Translations under genes and position numbers: made by a program
The notes under the pieces: generated by a model
Databases searched by the model: none
Told to the model about the DNA's origin: nothing
Seen by the model: only the letters and a program-made list of their open reading frames with translations
In this document: piece by piece, positions 52,291 to 63,647 of the stretch
Numbering within the stretch: position 1 is the first letter of the stretch
How the letters are laid out: the number at the start of each line of letters is the position of its first letter
Source of the DNA: Tubiluchus corallicola
Taxonomy: Eukaryota; Priapulida; Priapulimorpha; Priapulimorphida; Tubiluchidae
NCBI GenBank assembly: GCA_030141605.1
Contig: JAQGDQ010000251.1
Location: 186,001-250,000 of the forward strand
Length of the DNA: 64,000 nucleotides
Reading direction: 5' to 3'

Positions 52291-52810
52291 TGGAAAGGGG
52301 AAAAAATTTCCCCTATGAAGCAAAAACCGAAAAATGGGGGTTGGGAGCAGAAATGTTTAAGTGTCTTGGAATATTACCTTGTAGCATATCAAATGAAAGG
52401 TCTCGATGAGACGAGTTGAATGGCAAAGGTTACAATGAGAATAGTTAATCCGCGACCCCGTTAGGGGGAAAAACTGAAAAATGAGGGTCGGGAACTGAAG
52501 TGCACCGAACGTTGAGCAATGATGCCTTGTAGCACATCAAATGAAAGGTCTCGATGAGGCATATTGAATGGCATAGGTTGCAACGAGAACAGCTAATTTG
52601 CGACCCCTCTAGGGGGCAAAAACCGAAACATTAAGGTCGGGAACAGAAATGCATCGAGTGTCTACGAATAGTACCATGTAGCATATTAAATGAAAGGTCT
52701 TACTAAATGAGGCGAATCGAATGATATGGGTTATAGCGTGAATAGTTAACCTGTGACCCAGTTAGGGGCAAAATAGGGGTCGAGGAGACAAATGCCTTCC
52801 AGGGTCTACC
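52290..52810. repeat. 148-bp tandem repeat array, about 3.5 copies
   Basis: The core GTAGCATATCAAATGAAAGG (and close variants) occurs at 52381, 52529 and 52678, giving periods of 148 and 149. Each copy also carries TTAGGGGGAAAAACTGAAAA-type and GGGTCGGGAACAGAAATGC-type segments. The period is not a multiple of three, so it is not a protein repeat. Confidence 0.85.
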
Positions 52811-53663
52811 AAAATGGACATTCTCTGGTACACTTCATCATACTTCATCATTAATCATCGATCATTTCCACGATCATCATTAATCACGGGAACTATAAAA
52901 AGGCTTATTTTGAAGTAAAAAACAGATTAAACTATTGGCAGCTTTATAAGTCAAATCAATCAAGTTGTCAGTTAATAAATTGAGGAGAACTAATAATTCA
53001 AAATAACTTCAAGCTGGTATAATATATATTAGTACAAAGTAAAGAGTTAATCACGGAATGAGCAAAAGATCGTATAAAAGCATGCAAACGTATACCAAAT
53101 AAAACGCATAGAATACTTGTATACATGCATGCACCACAATCAATAAACATACAGTATACATTAAAATGTAAACACACGTAAATAATGTCATTTGCAGAGT
53201 TCCAATAATCTAGTAAGCCTTAAAGGGGAAGAAAAGGAATATTAAAGCATCTCAAAACCTTCCCACACAAACTTGCATTACTTACCTGTTTGAAAGACTT
53301 ATGTATGTGTAATTGGAAAAAATTCTTAATAATTTAAAATGTTTGACCAACTGATAAAACTGCACTGCATCGCCGTCCTCTGTTAACTAAACTTGTCCCG
53401 GATAACGTTATTACCTACCGTCAAACTGGATACTACAAGTTTTATACAATATTACTGCTACTGCTAGCCATGTGCGCAAAAGGACAGCACATAATATAAA
53501 ATTTCAAGACGAATTTATTTATAAAGCCTTCTTTCTTGCGCTTTAAAAACGTTTTTCAGAATCTTAAATGTGTTGATTACAGTTCACAGTATGTCTGTGT
53601 TTTGCTCAATACTTTTATGCGATTAAGGATCAACGAATGCGTAATTACGCGTATAAACTCTTA
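52811..53663. other. Intergenic or 3' flanking DNA
   Basis: No plus-strand gene was seen. On the minus strand this would be the 3' flank of the tentative microprotein gene. It has a TTTATT (AATAAA on the minus strand) near 53516 and an alternative, weakly supported terminal exon at 53379-53326. Confidence 0.4.
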
Positions 53664-56600
53664 TTAACTTACTCTCCTTTCCACAACTGGGATACCCTTA
53701 AACACAGCGCAGCCAAGTTCAACATCAATTGGAACGTACATTTTAACATGCCTTCTTCTGTATCTGAAAAAATTAACACTTTTGCATCATTTTAAAGATG
53801 AAATACGCAACGGGACGCTGAATAGAATGACCAGCGTCATTTTTGTGCAAATCGCCCAAATAAACACCAAGGGGCACTCAAAGTAAATGGCTAAAATGAA
53901 GATTTAAATAGATGTGCAGAAATACAATTCCACGATCAATTTACTAGCGAAAAAAGAAATTTGTTGACGTCTTCTTGAGTCGACTGAAGTGTTATATTCA
54001 CGGAAACAATTTTCTTGTAGAGGATTTCACAGATAAGAAGCTCGAGGAAAAAGCCATGTAAGTGATATAACACTGTATCATCGTAACTGAAGATCGTGTA
54101 AACAGGATAATTGACAGGGGATTTTGTCATTATTAACCCAGCAAGTGGTATAAATATAGAAATATACAACGATCAGCACTGTTACATGTTCGCTGATATT
54201 GGAACTTTTGATTTTGATTTTGCTCAATCTGGTTTTGCTGTACTGCTTTCTACCAATGAACTAAACAATTTGCGACCGACCTGCAAGCGTTGGTTAATTA
54301 AATTGAACTTCTTGCAATAAAAAGTCAAATACCTCAACGTTTGAATCTTTGAAATCAGGCTGTAACTACCTCTCTCAATTCTTCGCTGTAATTATTTTTT
54401 CATCCAAACTTTTCTAACTCTTTCCAATTTCGCATTTTTTAATCGTACAAGCTAACCCAATATAGACAACAAAACACGTCTGCATATTGGTGCCAAATTT
54501 GACTAACACTCCTTGTTGAGTAGTTATTACCAGAGTTTGACTGAGCAAAGTTTGATGCGTCTAAACACGCATCAGTTTTTAGACTGACCGTTTTTGTTTG
54601 TCAGTTTTAGTTTGACAGTTTAAAAACTGATCGTGTAAACGCTACATAAGGGAAAAGAACGTTAATTGTTGCTTTATCATACAAGGTTAAAGTTTGTTAT
54701 CGTTTTTTTCTAACACACTTACCTTTAATATTTATTTATTGAACCATTAAGAAAAGAAATTACAGAAAATAAAGAAAAAAACGACTTAAAAACATTATAC
54801 ATCTAAAAAAGAAACCACTTATAAGTGGTATAATTGTTCAAACACAAAAAACGCATACAACAGAGCAGCATACATATATATTATAAACTTAATATTACAG
54901 TTAATCAGTTAATCAAGCTTGCACTGAGTTATCTCAATCGGGCATGTCTTCAAATATTTTGTGGACCAATCTAGCATTAATTTTAATAACTTCTACATTA
55001 TGATGCATTTAAAAGCACGAACTGCTCTTTGGAAGACATATAATGAAAGTTAGGACAAACATCAGAAAGGATACCAGAACATTCCTCTCTTACATGAGCG
55101 CACAGTAGGCATTCAGTAATTACATGCAATTTATCCTCTACTTTGTTCAAACAACAATTTTTACATATTCGATGTTCAGATCCTTGTCCAACCACTAGGC
55201 AAACTAGGCAGTTGCGTCAGGCGTAAAATTGTTGGAGGGGGTGCCAACTTCTGAAAGTAATTCTTTAATTTTTAAGTTTGTCGTAAATAACGATGCAGTT
55301 AAATGCGTAATTGGTTAGGTGCTCTAAAGCCGCTCGAATTAATGAACGAATTTCCAGCGATATTTTCATCCACGACAACACGGATCTGTCTTTCTACAAC
55401 AAACATTTTCCACCCTCACTTTACTTGTCTTCCTAAGATTTACACCATTCCAGGCAGATGCTACAGATATTTTACACAATTTTTGCTCAAATTTCTATTG
55501 TATGCAACTATGCTTTGAGCAGCTAAGCAGTTTCTTGCAATATCATTTATCTAATTGTGGCATGTAAACCGAAATCGAAGCTTTCAGCCTTCAAGAATTA
55601 ATGCAGGAAATGAACGTAAAGAAGCTGGCGGACATTCAAGTATTTGAACAGCAAAAAGATTCACTAATGAAATGTTTGAATTCAGGCCAGAGTTATAGTT
55701 GTGAAAATAGTGAAATGGGAATAGTTGAAAATGGGTAGTTAGGGAGTCAAGAATGTTCAGATGAATAGACTGAAAGAAAGGGTATGTACATGAAGAATGT
55801 GCAGAAATTACAGAAATTCTGATTGTTCCTGAAGGCCCAGATTGAATGGGATCATAAATTCAATTTCAAATTCAATTAATACCAAGCTGTATGACACTTA
55901 ATTAATACACTATAATGCACATATAAGCCTAACGCCCGGGTACCATTATAGTATCAAAAATTCAATTTTAGGGGCAGGGACCACGGGGAAGCCAGGGGCG
56001 TATTTAGCAATAGGCTAACTGGGCTGTAGCCTAGAGCGGCTAATTTTGAAGAGCGCAAGATTTTAGGGGCTCAGGGTTAAATATTCTTATTCGACTTGGA
56101 AGATGTTTATTTTTTCATATTCATATTAAGCACCTATTTTATAACACACCACAAGCAGTTACTAAGCGGCGTTTTATGTAAGAGCTCAACTAACATTGTA
56201 TGTATTTAATTTATTAGTCAACAAAATTATAGTAAATTACAAATTGCAGGGTAAATATAACAAGTTAGTCATGTTCTAAGGCAGGTACACAGGCAAGTAA
56301 ACTACTTTTATTACATAAAAGGTACTGCACCAGTAATTGTGTTGTGTGCTTACAGATCAACAACGTGTAAAAAGCTAATTAATAATACCTACGTAGGTAT
56401 TAGGTAGCAGTGATACTAATACACCACAAGTAATTGTTTATCAGATTCATATATATAAATAACCATAAATCCAAAATAGAAGTGAGTGTGACTGAACCGT
56501 CAGTTTAGGTCGTCGTAATGTCTTGATACGCCCTGGGGAGAATCCCTTGAAAAGGGGCATTAAAAAGACTTTTGCCTAGGGCGTCAAACTACCTAGAGCC

Positions 56601-58115
56601 GATACTGCCTTTATTAACAAATTATTAAAAGCACATTAGCTATTGAAGTCAAACATATTGGTCTATTGCTCCGCCCCCACTTGTAACTTAAGCACGTTCA
56701 ACAGCATTCGGGAAACAGCTCACGCAGGACAACAACTATCCAAGCTAAACTAAACAACATGATGGTCACTGATTGCGCTTTTTCATAAACATAGATTTGC
56801 AGAGCAGCAGATGACTTTTCAATTTAAACAGAATAGAGACGAAGTTTCAAAGCACTACAAAATACAGAGACATAAGCATAATAAAGAAACCAAGCAAATT
56901 ACTATTACAAAAATTAGCAACAAAAATATTAAGTCTCTCTTGCCATTAAACATACGAACATCAAACCTGCGATGTATTTTGCTATATTAACTGATAATGT
57001 GCTCGTCTGCAAGATTTCTTCAGTTTTTGTATTTTTCCGTTTGTCAGGCTACGGATATGGAACAAATTTGACTAAGTCCCAATGGCATCCTTAACCCATG
57101 ATTATAGACAGAAAAATAGCGTAGAATTAGCTAATATTACATTGATGTATAATATAAGTTTTGACCACATTTGAATTATTTTGACTGTGAAGATGAGGTT
57201 TATAAAAACTGGCCTGAAATGAAAACATTTTTGTCCTTATTTAAAGTTAATCTAGTAGTTGTTTTTATCTAACTTGCAAAGCCATAAACTAAACTAAACT
57301 GCATATTTTCTTGATTGCAAAATGGTTTAAACAGCAACTCATAGACATAAGCGTTGTCCATTTCTTCCCATAAACGAAACTAGACTATATATTTCCACTA
57401 ATTCATTTGCAATTTCAATTGACAATAATAAAATCTAGAACCAGGCCAATATTTCTCCCGCTAACTAATGAAAAGTCGAGCATTTTTAATAACAGCAATA
57501 GGCGGAGCTGTAGCTAAATGTCCCGAACGTGCCTGCAGGGGTGCGAAACACTTGCATGCTGATTGGGCAGTCAACGAAAACGATTGACATTATGTTAGAC
57601 GCCAATTGTTAGTTCAAGAATAACGATAGAAGACGGCGACAGAAACGCTTCAAATATGGTCGATGAACAACACAATGATATTGTATACACTATAGTGCCT
57701 CCTTGACACTTGACGCTTCTGTAAAAAAATTAAGTGGCTTCACAAAATTGCGTAAACTTACTCCATGCGTTTTAATACCAGCCATGCCAACACGTAGAAG
57801 GCTAGCACTCCTGCGCTTACTATAGCAACAGTCCATACACTTTTAGTGAGGCATCCATCCCATCAGACCGGGTAGGGTCTACTTGCTCACCAGTTTCTTT
57901 CACTGTTAAAAATATAAAAAATTAGTTCATGGTAATATTAGTAAAAATTTATTTTAAGCGAAAAAAGAAGGATAAAAATGCAACCGGCCTACCGATAATA
58001 AGGGACACAGTTGTATACTGGTCCAATTGTGAAGACATTTTATTTTTTCTATTACTATTATTATTATTATCATCATCATCATCATCATCATCAACAACAA
58101 CAACAACAACAACAA

Positions 58116-58178
<63 letters not shown>

Positions 58179-58649
58179 TAAACACAGTGCTTGAGAAAAC
58201 TTATAGCGATCCTTTCGTATGCTAATTATTTTTTCGTTTTCTAAATTAGCTCAATTCAAAAAAAAAATATTATCGTGCTTTTTAAATCACCTTAATTCAA
58301 TATCTACCAAAAACTCTGTAATTCTGTAATTTTGACGAGACTTTCACCTCACATTTGAAGAAAAAAGCAATTTATATCGAAACATAATGATAGTGTTTAA
58401 AGCAAAGTATTTAATAACCCTGTTCAAGCTGGTGAAACATAATTTATTTTAATTCGTTTAATCCAGTTACGTATTATTAATATAATATATTATTTAAACG
58501 ATTATAATTATGATATCTGACGGAATCGAGCGATGACGTACCAATCTTCACTAAGTGACTACGTACACAGGCAATGACGTCATAAATACTCACTCTTTAC
58601 CTGGCCGACAACCGCGTCTCTTTGATATTTATCATTTTACCTAACAAAT
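53664..58649 (-). CDS. Tentative small single-pass membrane protein (microprotein) gene
   Basis: Three minus-strand exons join in phase: 58649-58601, 57839-57762 and 53763-53664. Translation from the ATG in the first gives about 70 residues. These are a short N terminus (MINIKETRLSA), one hydrophobic helix (VWTVAIVSAGVLAFYVLAWL) and a basic cytoplasmic-type tail (KRMEYRRRHVKMYVPIDVEL then GCAVFKGIPVVERR) ending VS-stop. The first acceptor (CATCCTTCTCTTTACAG), the donor after ATG-GA, and the last acceptor (TTTTTTCAG) are strong. The acceptor CTAAAAG at 57840 is weak. A better one at 57903 would put a frameshift or stop before the helix. The last exon may instead splice on to 53379. I do not recognise the family. 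An AATAAA signal is present near 53516. Confidence 0.35.
54540..54660. repeat. Small inverted-repeat cluster
   Basis: Contains GATGCGT-CTAAAC-ACGCATC, plus a second complementary pair, ATCAGTTTTTAGACTG with CAGTTTAAAAACTGAT. It is probably a small foldback element. Confidence 0.5.
54900..55195 (-). pseudogene. LINE (non-LTR retrotransposon) C-terminal remnant
   Basis: The minus-strand frame ending at 54998 reads RICKNC...NKVEDKLHVITEC, with C-x2-C and H-x4-C spacing. This resembles the C-terminal zinc-knuckle region after reverse transcriptase in many LINEs (R-x-C-x2-C...ED-x2-H-x4-C). After a stop at LNAS the similarity seems to continue in another frame (NVEVIKINARLVHKIFEDMP), so the copy is frameshifted. 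It is cut off at 55195 by other repeat sequence. Confidence 0.6.
55195..56640. mobile_element. Transposon debris
   Basis: Several GC-rich element-like ends are visible: ACTAGGCAGTTGCGTCAGGC near 55204, CAGGGGCGTATTTAGC near 55993, its partial complement GATACGCCCTG near 56526, and CTAGAGCCGATACTGCC near 56593. The 55993-56535 pair could bound one non-autonomous DNA element. No protein was recovered. Confidence 0.4.
58056..58178. repeat. Compound trinucleotide microsatellite
   Basis: Runs of TTA, then TCA, then CAA, then a long run of TCA, about 120 bp in all. It is open in several frames (poly-Asp, poly-Met, poly-Ser) purely because of its periodicity. It lies in the proposed first intron of the tentative minus-strand microprotein gene. 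Confidence 0.95.
58575..58582. promoter_or_regulatory. CRE palindrome TGACGTCA
   Basis: Perfect CREB/ATF-type site, with another ATGACGTA nearby at about 58534. It may mark a promoter near 58.6 kb; function is inferred. Confidence 0.3.
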
Positions 58650-59799
58650 CTGTAAAGAGAAGGATGCTGTTCTTCAAGCAAAAAAGATTTAGTGAAATTT
58701 TTGTTTGTCCGAGGGTGGACGCATAGAGTCCGAGGAAGACAGGTACACAGAATTTAATAATATCATAATAGAATTTCTTTGTTATTTATTTAGAAAAAAA
58801 TATGATAAATAGCTTGGAGAACGATAGATGTATTATAAAACCTTAAATTTAAAACTCGAGAAATTACATAGAAACTCTGAAATGAAGACCAAGGAGCGCT
58901 TTTTGTCCTTATTGAAAAGAGGACCACAAAACTAGGTTAAGGCTTCGTGTTTTCTTAATTTTAACATCCAGAGGCAAACGCGAACTATTGACGCACACTC
59001 CGGCTGTTGGGAGAGCATCTTTTTATGTTGGCTTTTGTAATGAAAGGTCTTACACTCAAGATTAATAAATCATAAGTTTTACCTTGGGGAGGTTAGCCGC
59101 TTTGGTTGGACGCCGGGTCCCGTTAGTATAGCTGTTTTTCCTAGAGCATTCCATGCGTTCGCCGTTCATTTCTCAGCTGATTCGTCCTTCATGCAATTCA
59201 GAGGAAACCTCAAAAGAGCTTGTTCGTCACAACACAAAAATTTTATTGACTGCAGTCTTCAACGGAAATCCAGCGACAATCAAACACAAACGCATAAAGT
59301 CACTGTAAATAAGTGACCGTCATTAAGTAAGTAAATAAGTATTTATTTTTTCACATAAAAATTCACAATAACCTGGCTACAAATGCAATCATTTTTTACC
59401 AGCGAAACATTTTTGCGTTTTTACTACTGTACTGTCATTATCGGCTGCTCGGCTGACACGTGTCATGTTCTCATATTACTTCGCCTAACAGTCGGGATTA
59501 CGGGCGATTTTTAATTAAACATTGTAATTTAATTATTTACAAAAATTCTAAACAGTCAGAAGATATAATTGAGGCAACCACCAATTCTAATGCGTTTAAA
59601 TTTGTAAGAAATTTAATCATGTTTAAAAGGACTAATTTTTTGGTATACGTGTTGTGAACTTCCTTCCGTATCCCACATTACCAAAAGGGGTGGGCAGTAC
59701 ATTCGTCATGAAATCAGCTCAACAATAATAATTAACATGCTTAACATGTGAGGCAGCAAGTGCCTGTCACCCAGATAGCAAGCCTAATGAGAAGGCCAC

Positions 59800-60035
59800 T
59801 TGGGTTTTTCTATATTGTCGGCTTTGAGAGCATCAGAATCCGGTCATCCAGGTGTGCTCGCTTCCTGCCAGGGAGGTGTCTGGTTCAACTCCCGACCGAG
59901 TCATACCGCCGGTTCTTCGATCAAGCTTTATTGAAGTAACGTGCAGGTAATAATAATCAGGACCGCCTTGAAAATAAGCGTTGAGGTACTCAAGGTATAA
60001 TCCCTTGACCATGCCCTAAACGAAATTATTATTAC
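59800..60035 (+). repeat. Probable tRNA-derived SINE
   Basis: The head contains GTGTGCTCGCTTCCTGCCAG and a B-box-like CTGGTTCAACTCCCGACC. The body ends at GACCATGCCCTAAACG, followed by an ATT-repeat tail. This head-body-tail layout is typical of SINEs. The family was not identified. Confidence 0.5.
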
Positions 60036-60269
60036 TTAAAAAATTGATATTCATTAAAATATCAGCCTCACTGGTTATTTTATTAAAGTAATATATTAAG
60101 TATGTAACATTTTGTTACTCTACACTCTACACAAACGCTAATTACTACTTAAATACACCGTTATAAGTTCTATATAAATATATAGGTTGAAAGCAAAACT
60201 AGTGCCGAATTTACAGAAAAGTGTAATGATCATTCTTTCCGTCCAGGAGCTTATATAAACTCTTTCTTC

Positions 60270-60420
60270 ACAGCGAATTGGACGGTGAAAGAAGAAGGCG
60301 TAGGTTCGAATCCCAGTTGGGGTGCAAAAGGTTTTCAGAGCTTTCGTGCGGAACCCAAGATAATCACTGCTGGTGTTGCCAGAAATAGCAGTTAAAGGCA
60401 TACCAAATAGTTCACGTATA
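60270..60420 (+). repeat. Second tRNA-like SINE candidate
   Basis: GTAGGTTCGAATCCCAGTTG is a near-ideal tRNA T-arm/B box, but no convincing A box or cloverleaf can be drawn upstream. Confidence 0.35.
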
Positions 60421-60803
60421 GCTTCACCAGGGAGGAACCAACGTAGAATTCTGAAGGCCTGCCTCGTCCATTGACAGAAAAAGAACGTAGTGAATACGCC
60501 TAAGCTAGGGCTTTTGTTTATATTTTTTTATTTCTGTCATCTTTGTGCCCTAAGCGTGCATATGCATGATAAAAGTTAATATATCAAAGGGCAATTGCGC
60601 AATGATTTTTGGGTCTCAGTATCGTCTGCAGACGAGCAGCTATTATTACCAACACCCACTTTTGACAATGACACTGCACTTGTGTATGTCTCTTATTTTG
60701 GCTGACCGGTTATGGCGTTGTGCTTGGTGTTGAAGTTAAGAATGCCGCACAGGCTGGTCAGTTAATGGATGAATGACAAACTTTCGTTCTCCCTCAAAGC
60801 AGG

Positions 60804-60922
60804 TTCATGCTGATTCTGGCTGTTTACCTCGTAGAGGAAAGTCGTACTTACATCTGAATGTGATTAAGCCACCTCTTCCAGTTCAGTGGCTCATCTTAGT
60901 GGCTTTGCCTTGATAATAAGCG
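60804..60922 (+). repeat. Dispersed repeat shared with 41.4 kb, copy 2
   Basis: TTCATGCTGATTCTGGCTGT, ACCTCGTAGAGGAAA and CCACCTCTTCCAGTTCAGTG match 41417-41517. The copy is slightly longer here. Confidence 0.6.
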
Positions 60923-61329
60923 AGGTTCTAGTCTCGCCATAAGCATAAAATCAGTTTGAGCTGCTAATGAATGCTGGATTATAGCTTGCACGATTCCGAA
61001 CTGTACAAAAAAGAACAATAATTACTGAATAATTAAAATAGACCCTTTAGTAGCGTTTTGTTAATCGTTTATTTAAAATTTATACAGATGTCATCTTATA
61101 CGGAAATGACGTGTAGCCCGGTTTAGGGACATTTTCCTGTGACGCCATAAACACTTCTTAGCAACAGCTTCTTAGTTACCACAAGAGGGCAAGAACTCGG
61201 AGTTGATCAGCAAGTCTACTGGCGGAGGTTTGTTAATTTTTATTTAAACTCCTGAAAAATTACGATTAAAATCGTTAAGCTTTGCGAGGCCAGCAGGTTT
61301 ATGTGTTTTCGGGTTCTTATTTATTTCAG

Positions 61330-61431
61330 GAAGGCAAGACATCACAGACACTGTTAACGGCCCAAGATCTTAGAGGTTCTGCAAAGGTAGGGACCCCGGC
61401 AACAACCAAAGATTCTGAAGGAACTGCAAGG
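61330..61431 (+). CDS. Tentative internal coding exon, unidentified gene
   Basis: A 102-bp segment between a strong acceptor (TTTATTTCAG) and a strong donor (AGG/GTAAGTACT). It is open in phase 0 for 34 codons, beginning EGKTSQTLLTAQDLRGSAK and ending DSEGTAR. It could join in phase to 63648-63759, or first to a 17-codon segment at 63269-63319. The low-complexity hydrophilic product was not recognised. No start codon was found upstream. Confidence 0.35.
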
Positions 61432-62249
61432 GTAAGTACTTGAATAGCAACGTTCTTGTATTGTTCATTTCGAAGGACTAATTTGCGAATAGGGAAACCT
61501 TTATTATATTATCGTATAATATATTAATGTAAATATGCTGTACATGTATTTGTGACAGATATTTGTAAGTATCATTAACTAAGACCGTGATTACTTCTCT
61601 CATTGCAAATATAAAATAGAATCCACCTTGTCACATGCTGTCAAAAGACCTTTAACTATTTCAGCATCTACCAGTAGTTACTTCAGAGTGAAAATTGTTA
61701 CATATATCAGCAGGTTCGATAACTATCTGCGGTGTGTTAACATGATCACAGTTGGCACATGATGATAACTGCAGTAGGCACTACAGTAACACTGCAGGAC
61801 ATTTGTAACAGACATGTTTCTACTCTATTTGTGTGGAGTTTTTACTCTATTTATTGATATAATTAACATATTAATATATGTTAACAATTATTACAATTAT
61901 CAGGCCCAGATAATAATTACAGTATATCTCCATGATGTAATAATTATACTTATATTATTATTATGATAATAAAAGTAACGATGTTTAAATAGCATCAATC
62001 GTGGCAGCAGTGGTATAGACTCGTTTCCCAGAAAATTTTTCCTCTCCGACAAAAAGTACAGAAATTTCACAGAAAATGTTTTTTCCCAGAAAAGATAATG
62101 CGCAATAAAAAGTAGTTTATTTTAACTACGTGTATTGATTAATAGGGATCATATAATGAAAAAATTGTCAACTCTTAAAGGCAAGACAGTAGATGTCGAT
62201 TTGTAACGTCAGAACGATTTGGTAGGGAATCATGTTGATATTTGAATAT

Positions 62250-62362
62250 GCACAATAGTGAGTAATCACGGCGTGTGATTCGTTACCGAAGTTAAGCAAC
62301 GCCAAAGTTGCCTAAAAACTGTTTTATTGGGAGATAGCTTAGGAAAATTACTCTTGGGCTCA
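62250..62362 (+). pseudogene. Diverged 5S-rRNA-like sequence (pseudogene or 5S-derived SINE head)
   Basis: ACCGAAGTTAAGCAACG at 62285 matches the conserved 5S rRNA box A region almost exactly. At the correct distance, ATTGGGAGATAGCTTAGGAA (from 62325) resembles the box C segment (TGGATGGGAGACCGCCTGGGAA). The intermediate and 5' parts are much diverged, so it cannot be a functional 5S gene. Confidence 0.55.
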
Positions 62363-62862
62363 CACTCAAGTTACTTTTACTGCGATTCCGAACCATTTCG
62401 TTCATTTCTTGTTGTGTAGAGAAGATGTAAATGTATCCGTATGTAACTTTAGCAGTTCAGTGTTTCATCTGGCAGAATTATCTTTCAAATGAGCAAGGAT
62501 CCGGTTCTGCCACAAAAGAACCTGTAAAAAAACCTCCTTAATTTATTGGAAAAATGTTGACCCCAAGATATTAACAAATCTGTCAGGTTCCCAAAGCCTT
62601 GGTGTTTTCACATTTTTATAATTTCTATTATTTATTAAGATATATTTCAAATGCTATGACAATCAATTGAATTTAAAGTGATTATATGCAGCAAATGATT
62701 CAGTGCAAATTACTGACAGAAAGGAATTTTATCCTAAAACAACTTTAAATTGTACCAACGAAGTTTCAAAACAAAATAATTTTCCAAAAAGAAAATTAAA
62801 AAAAAAATTGACACCTTAAATATTGAGTCACTTTAATGATTCCGATTGTTGATAGTCATTAG

Positions 62863-63186
62863 TCAAAGCACTGCAGATAAAGGATGGCAGAAGAGAAACA
62901 ACAAGAGGGAGGGAGGAGGTTCAGATGCAAATACATCGTCCCCCAATGAGATCAGCATGGTGAATGACACTGCACAGTTAGTATTGTATCTGTCCTCTAT
63001 CCATTTATAAACCGTTTTTAGCATTGCTTCACTTTGGATGCTAAGTAGTTTTCGTAACCACTCGGTTTTTCCTCTTCCAATGGCAGGATTAAAAGCATAC
63101 AATACCAGAGACGTATCTGGTATGTCTGTGAGATATCTATGACTGGAGATGTCTTCAATATCTGTGGTCAACGACAGTAGACGTCC
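62863..63186 (-). CDS. Unidentified minus-strand open frame, about 106 codons
   Basis: Open from just after a TGA near 63190 to a TGA at 62863. The central part (FNPAIGRGKTEWLRKLLS, then YKWIEDRYNTNCAVSF) has protein-like composition, unlike the low-complexity frames elsewhere. No domain was recognised and no clear splice partner seen. It may be an exon, a gene fragment or chance. Confidence 0.22.
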   Translation of the reverse strand, partial: GRLLSLTTDIEDISSHRYLTDIPDTSLVLYAFNPAIGRGKTEWLRKLLSIQSEAMLKTVYKWIEDRYNTNCAVSFTMLISLGDDVFASEPPPSLLLFLFCHPLSAVL

Positions 63187-63647
63187 TCACTGATGTCACA
63201 AATGTTAGCTCGTCATTAGATTTGGACGTCATAGCAACAGTTTCTTGGCTATTACACACATTAAGCAGATTGCTCAAAGAGGTCCACGTAGATTGCTTCT
63301 ATTCCGGGTGGATTCTCAAGTAAAAGCAAGTACGTTAGTGGCAAATTTCGTTAAATTCTCTTGCAAGACCATGAACCGTAATGCTAAAACGTTGCCTCAA
63401 TCAACTCGCAATCCTTCACCTCTTTCAGAGACCCACACCAACGTGTAGACCGGTTTCTTTTTATCCCATAGGTTCTTGGCAGGAAATTTACAGCTCCTTG
63501 AAAGGAAAAAACGGGGCTACAGGATGGTTTCGTTGGCTAAAGCCTCTGTTAGGATGAAAGGTAACGAGCTAGTTTTGCGGGAATGATTTTTCTGACCGAT
63601 TCTGCATTATCTATTTAGTTGAACTATTTTGCATTTACCGTTTCTAG

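Larger units (their letters stand above)
58650..61329. other. Intergenic repeat-bearing DNA
   Basis: Holds two tRNA-like SINE candidates (59800-60035, 60270-60420) and the second copy of the 41.4-kb repeat (60804-60922). A GACG-containing stretch at 61100-61180 could be a promoter for the tentative plus-strand exons. No complete gene was recognised. Confidence 0.4.

Noticed and set aside
53326-53379. Possible terminal exon of the tentative microprotein gene
   Set aside because: Its acceptor lacks a pyrimidine tract, and a stop codon directly after the 53673 boundary gives a simpler end; kept only as an alternative.
53936-54320. Open frames on both strands near 54.1 kb
   Set aside because: No recognisable motif, and the two frames overlap antisense, so neither can be favoured.
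57949-58225. Open frames encoding poly-Asp, poly-Met or poly-Ser
   Set aside because: Produced by the trinucleotide microsatellite; no splice context or non-repetitive domain.
63490-63562. Possible exon ending GATGAAAG/GTAACG, with a frame reading KGKNGATGWFRWLKPLLG
   Set aside because: That frame hits a stop before the donor, and the other open frame does not join in phase to the exon at 63648.
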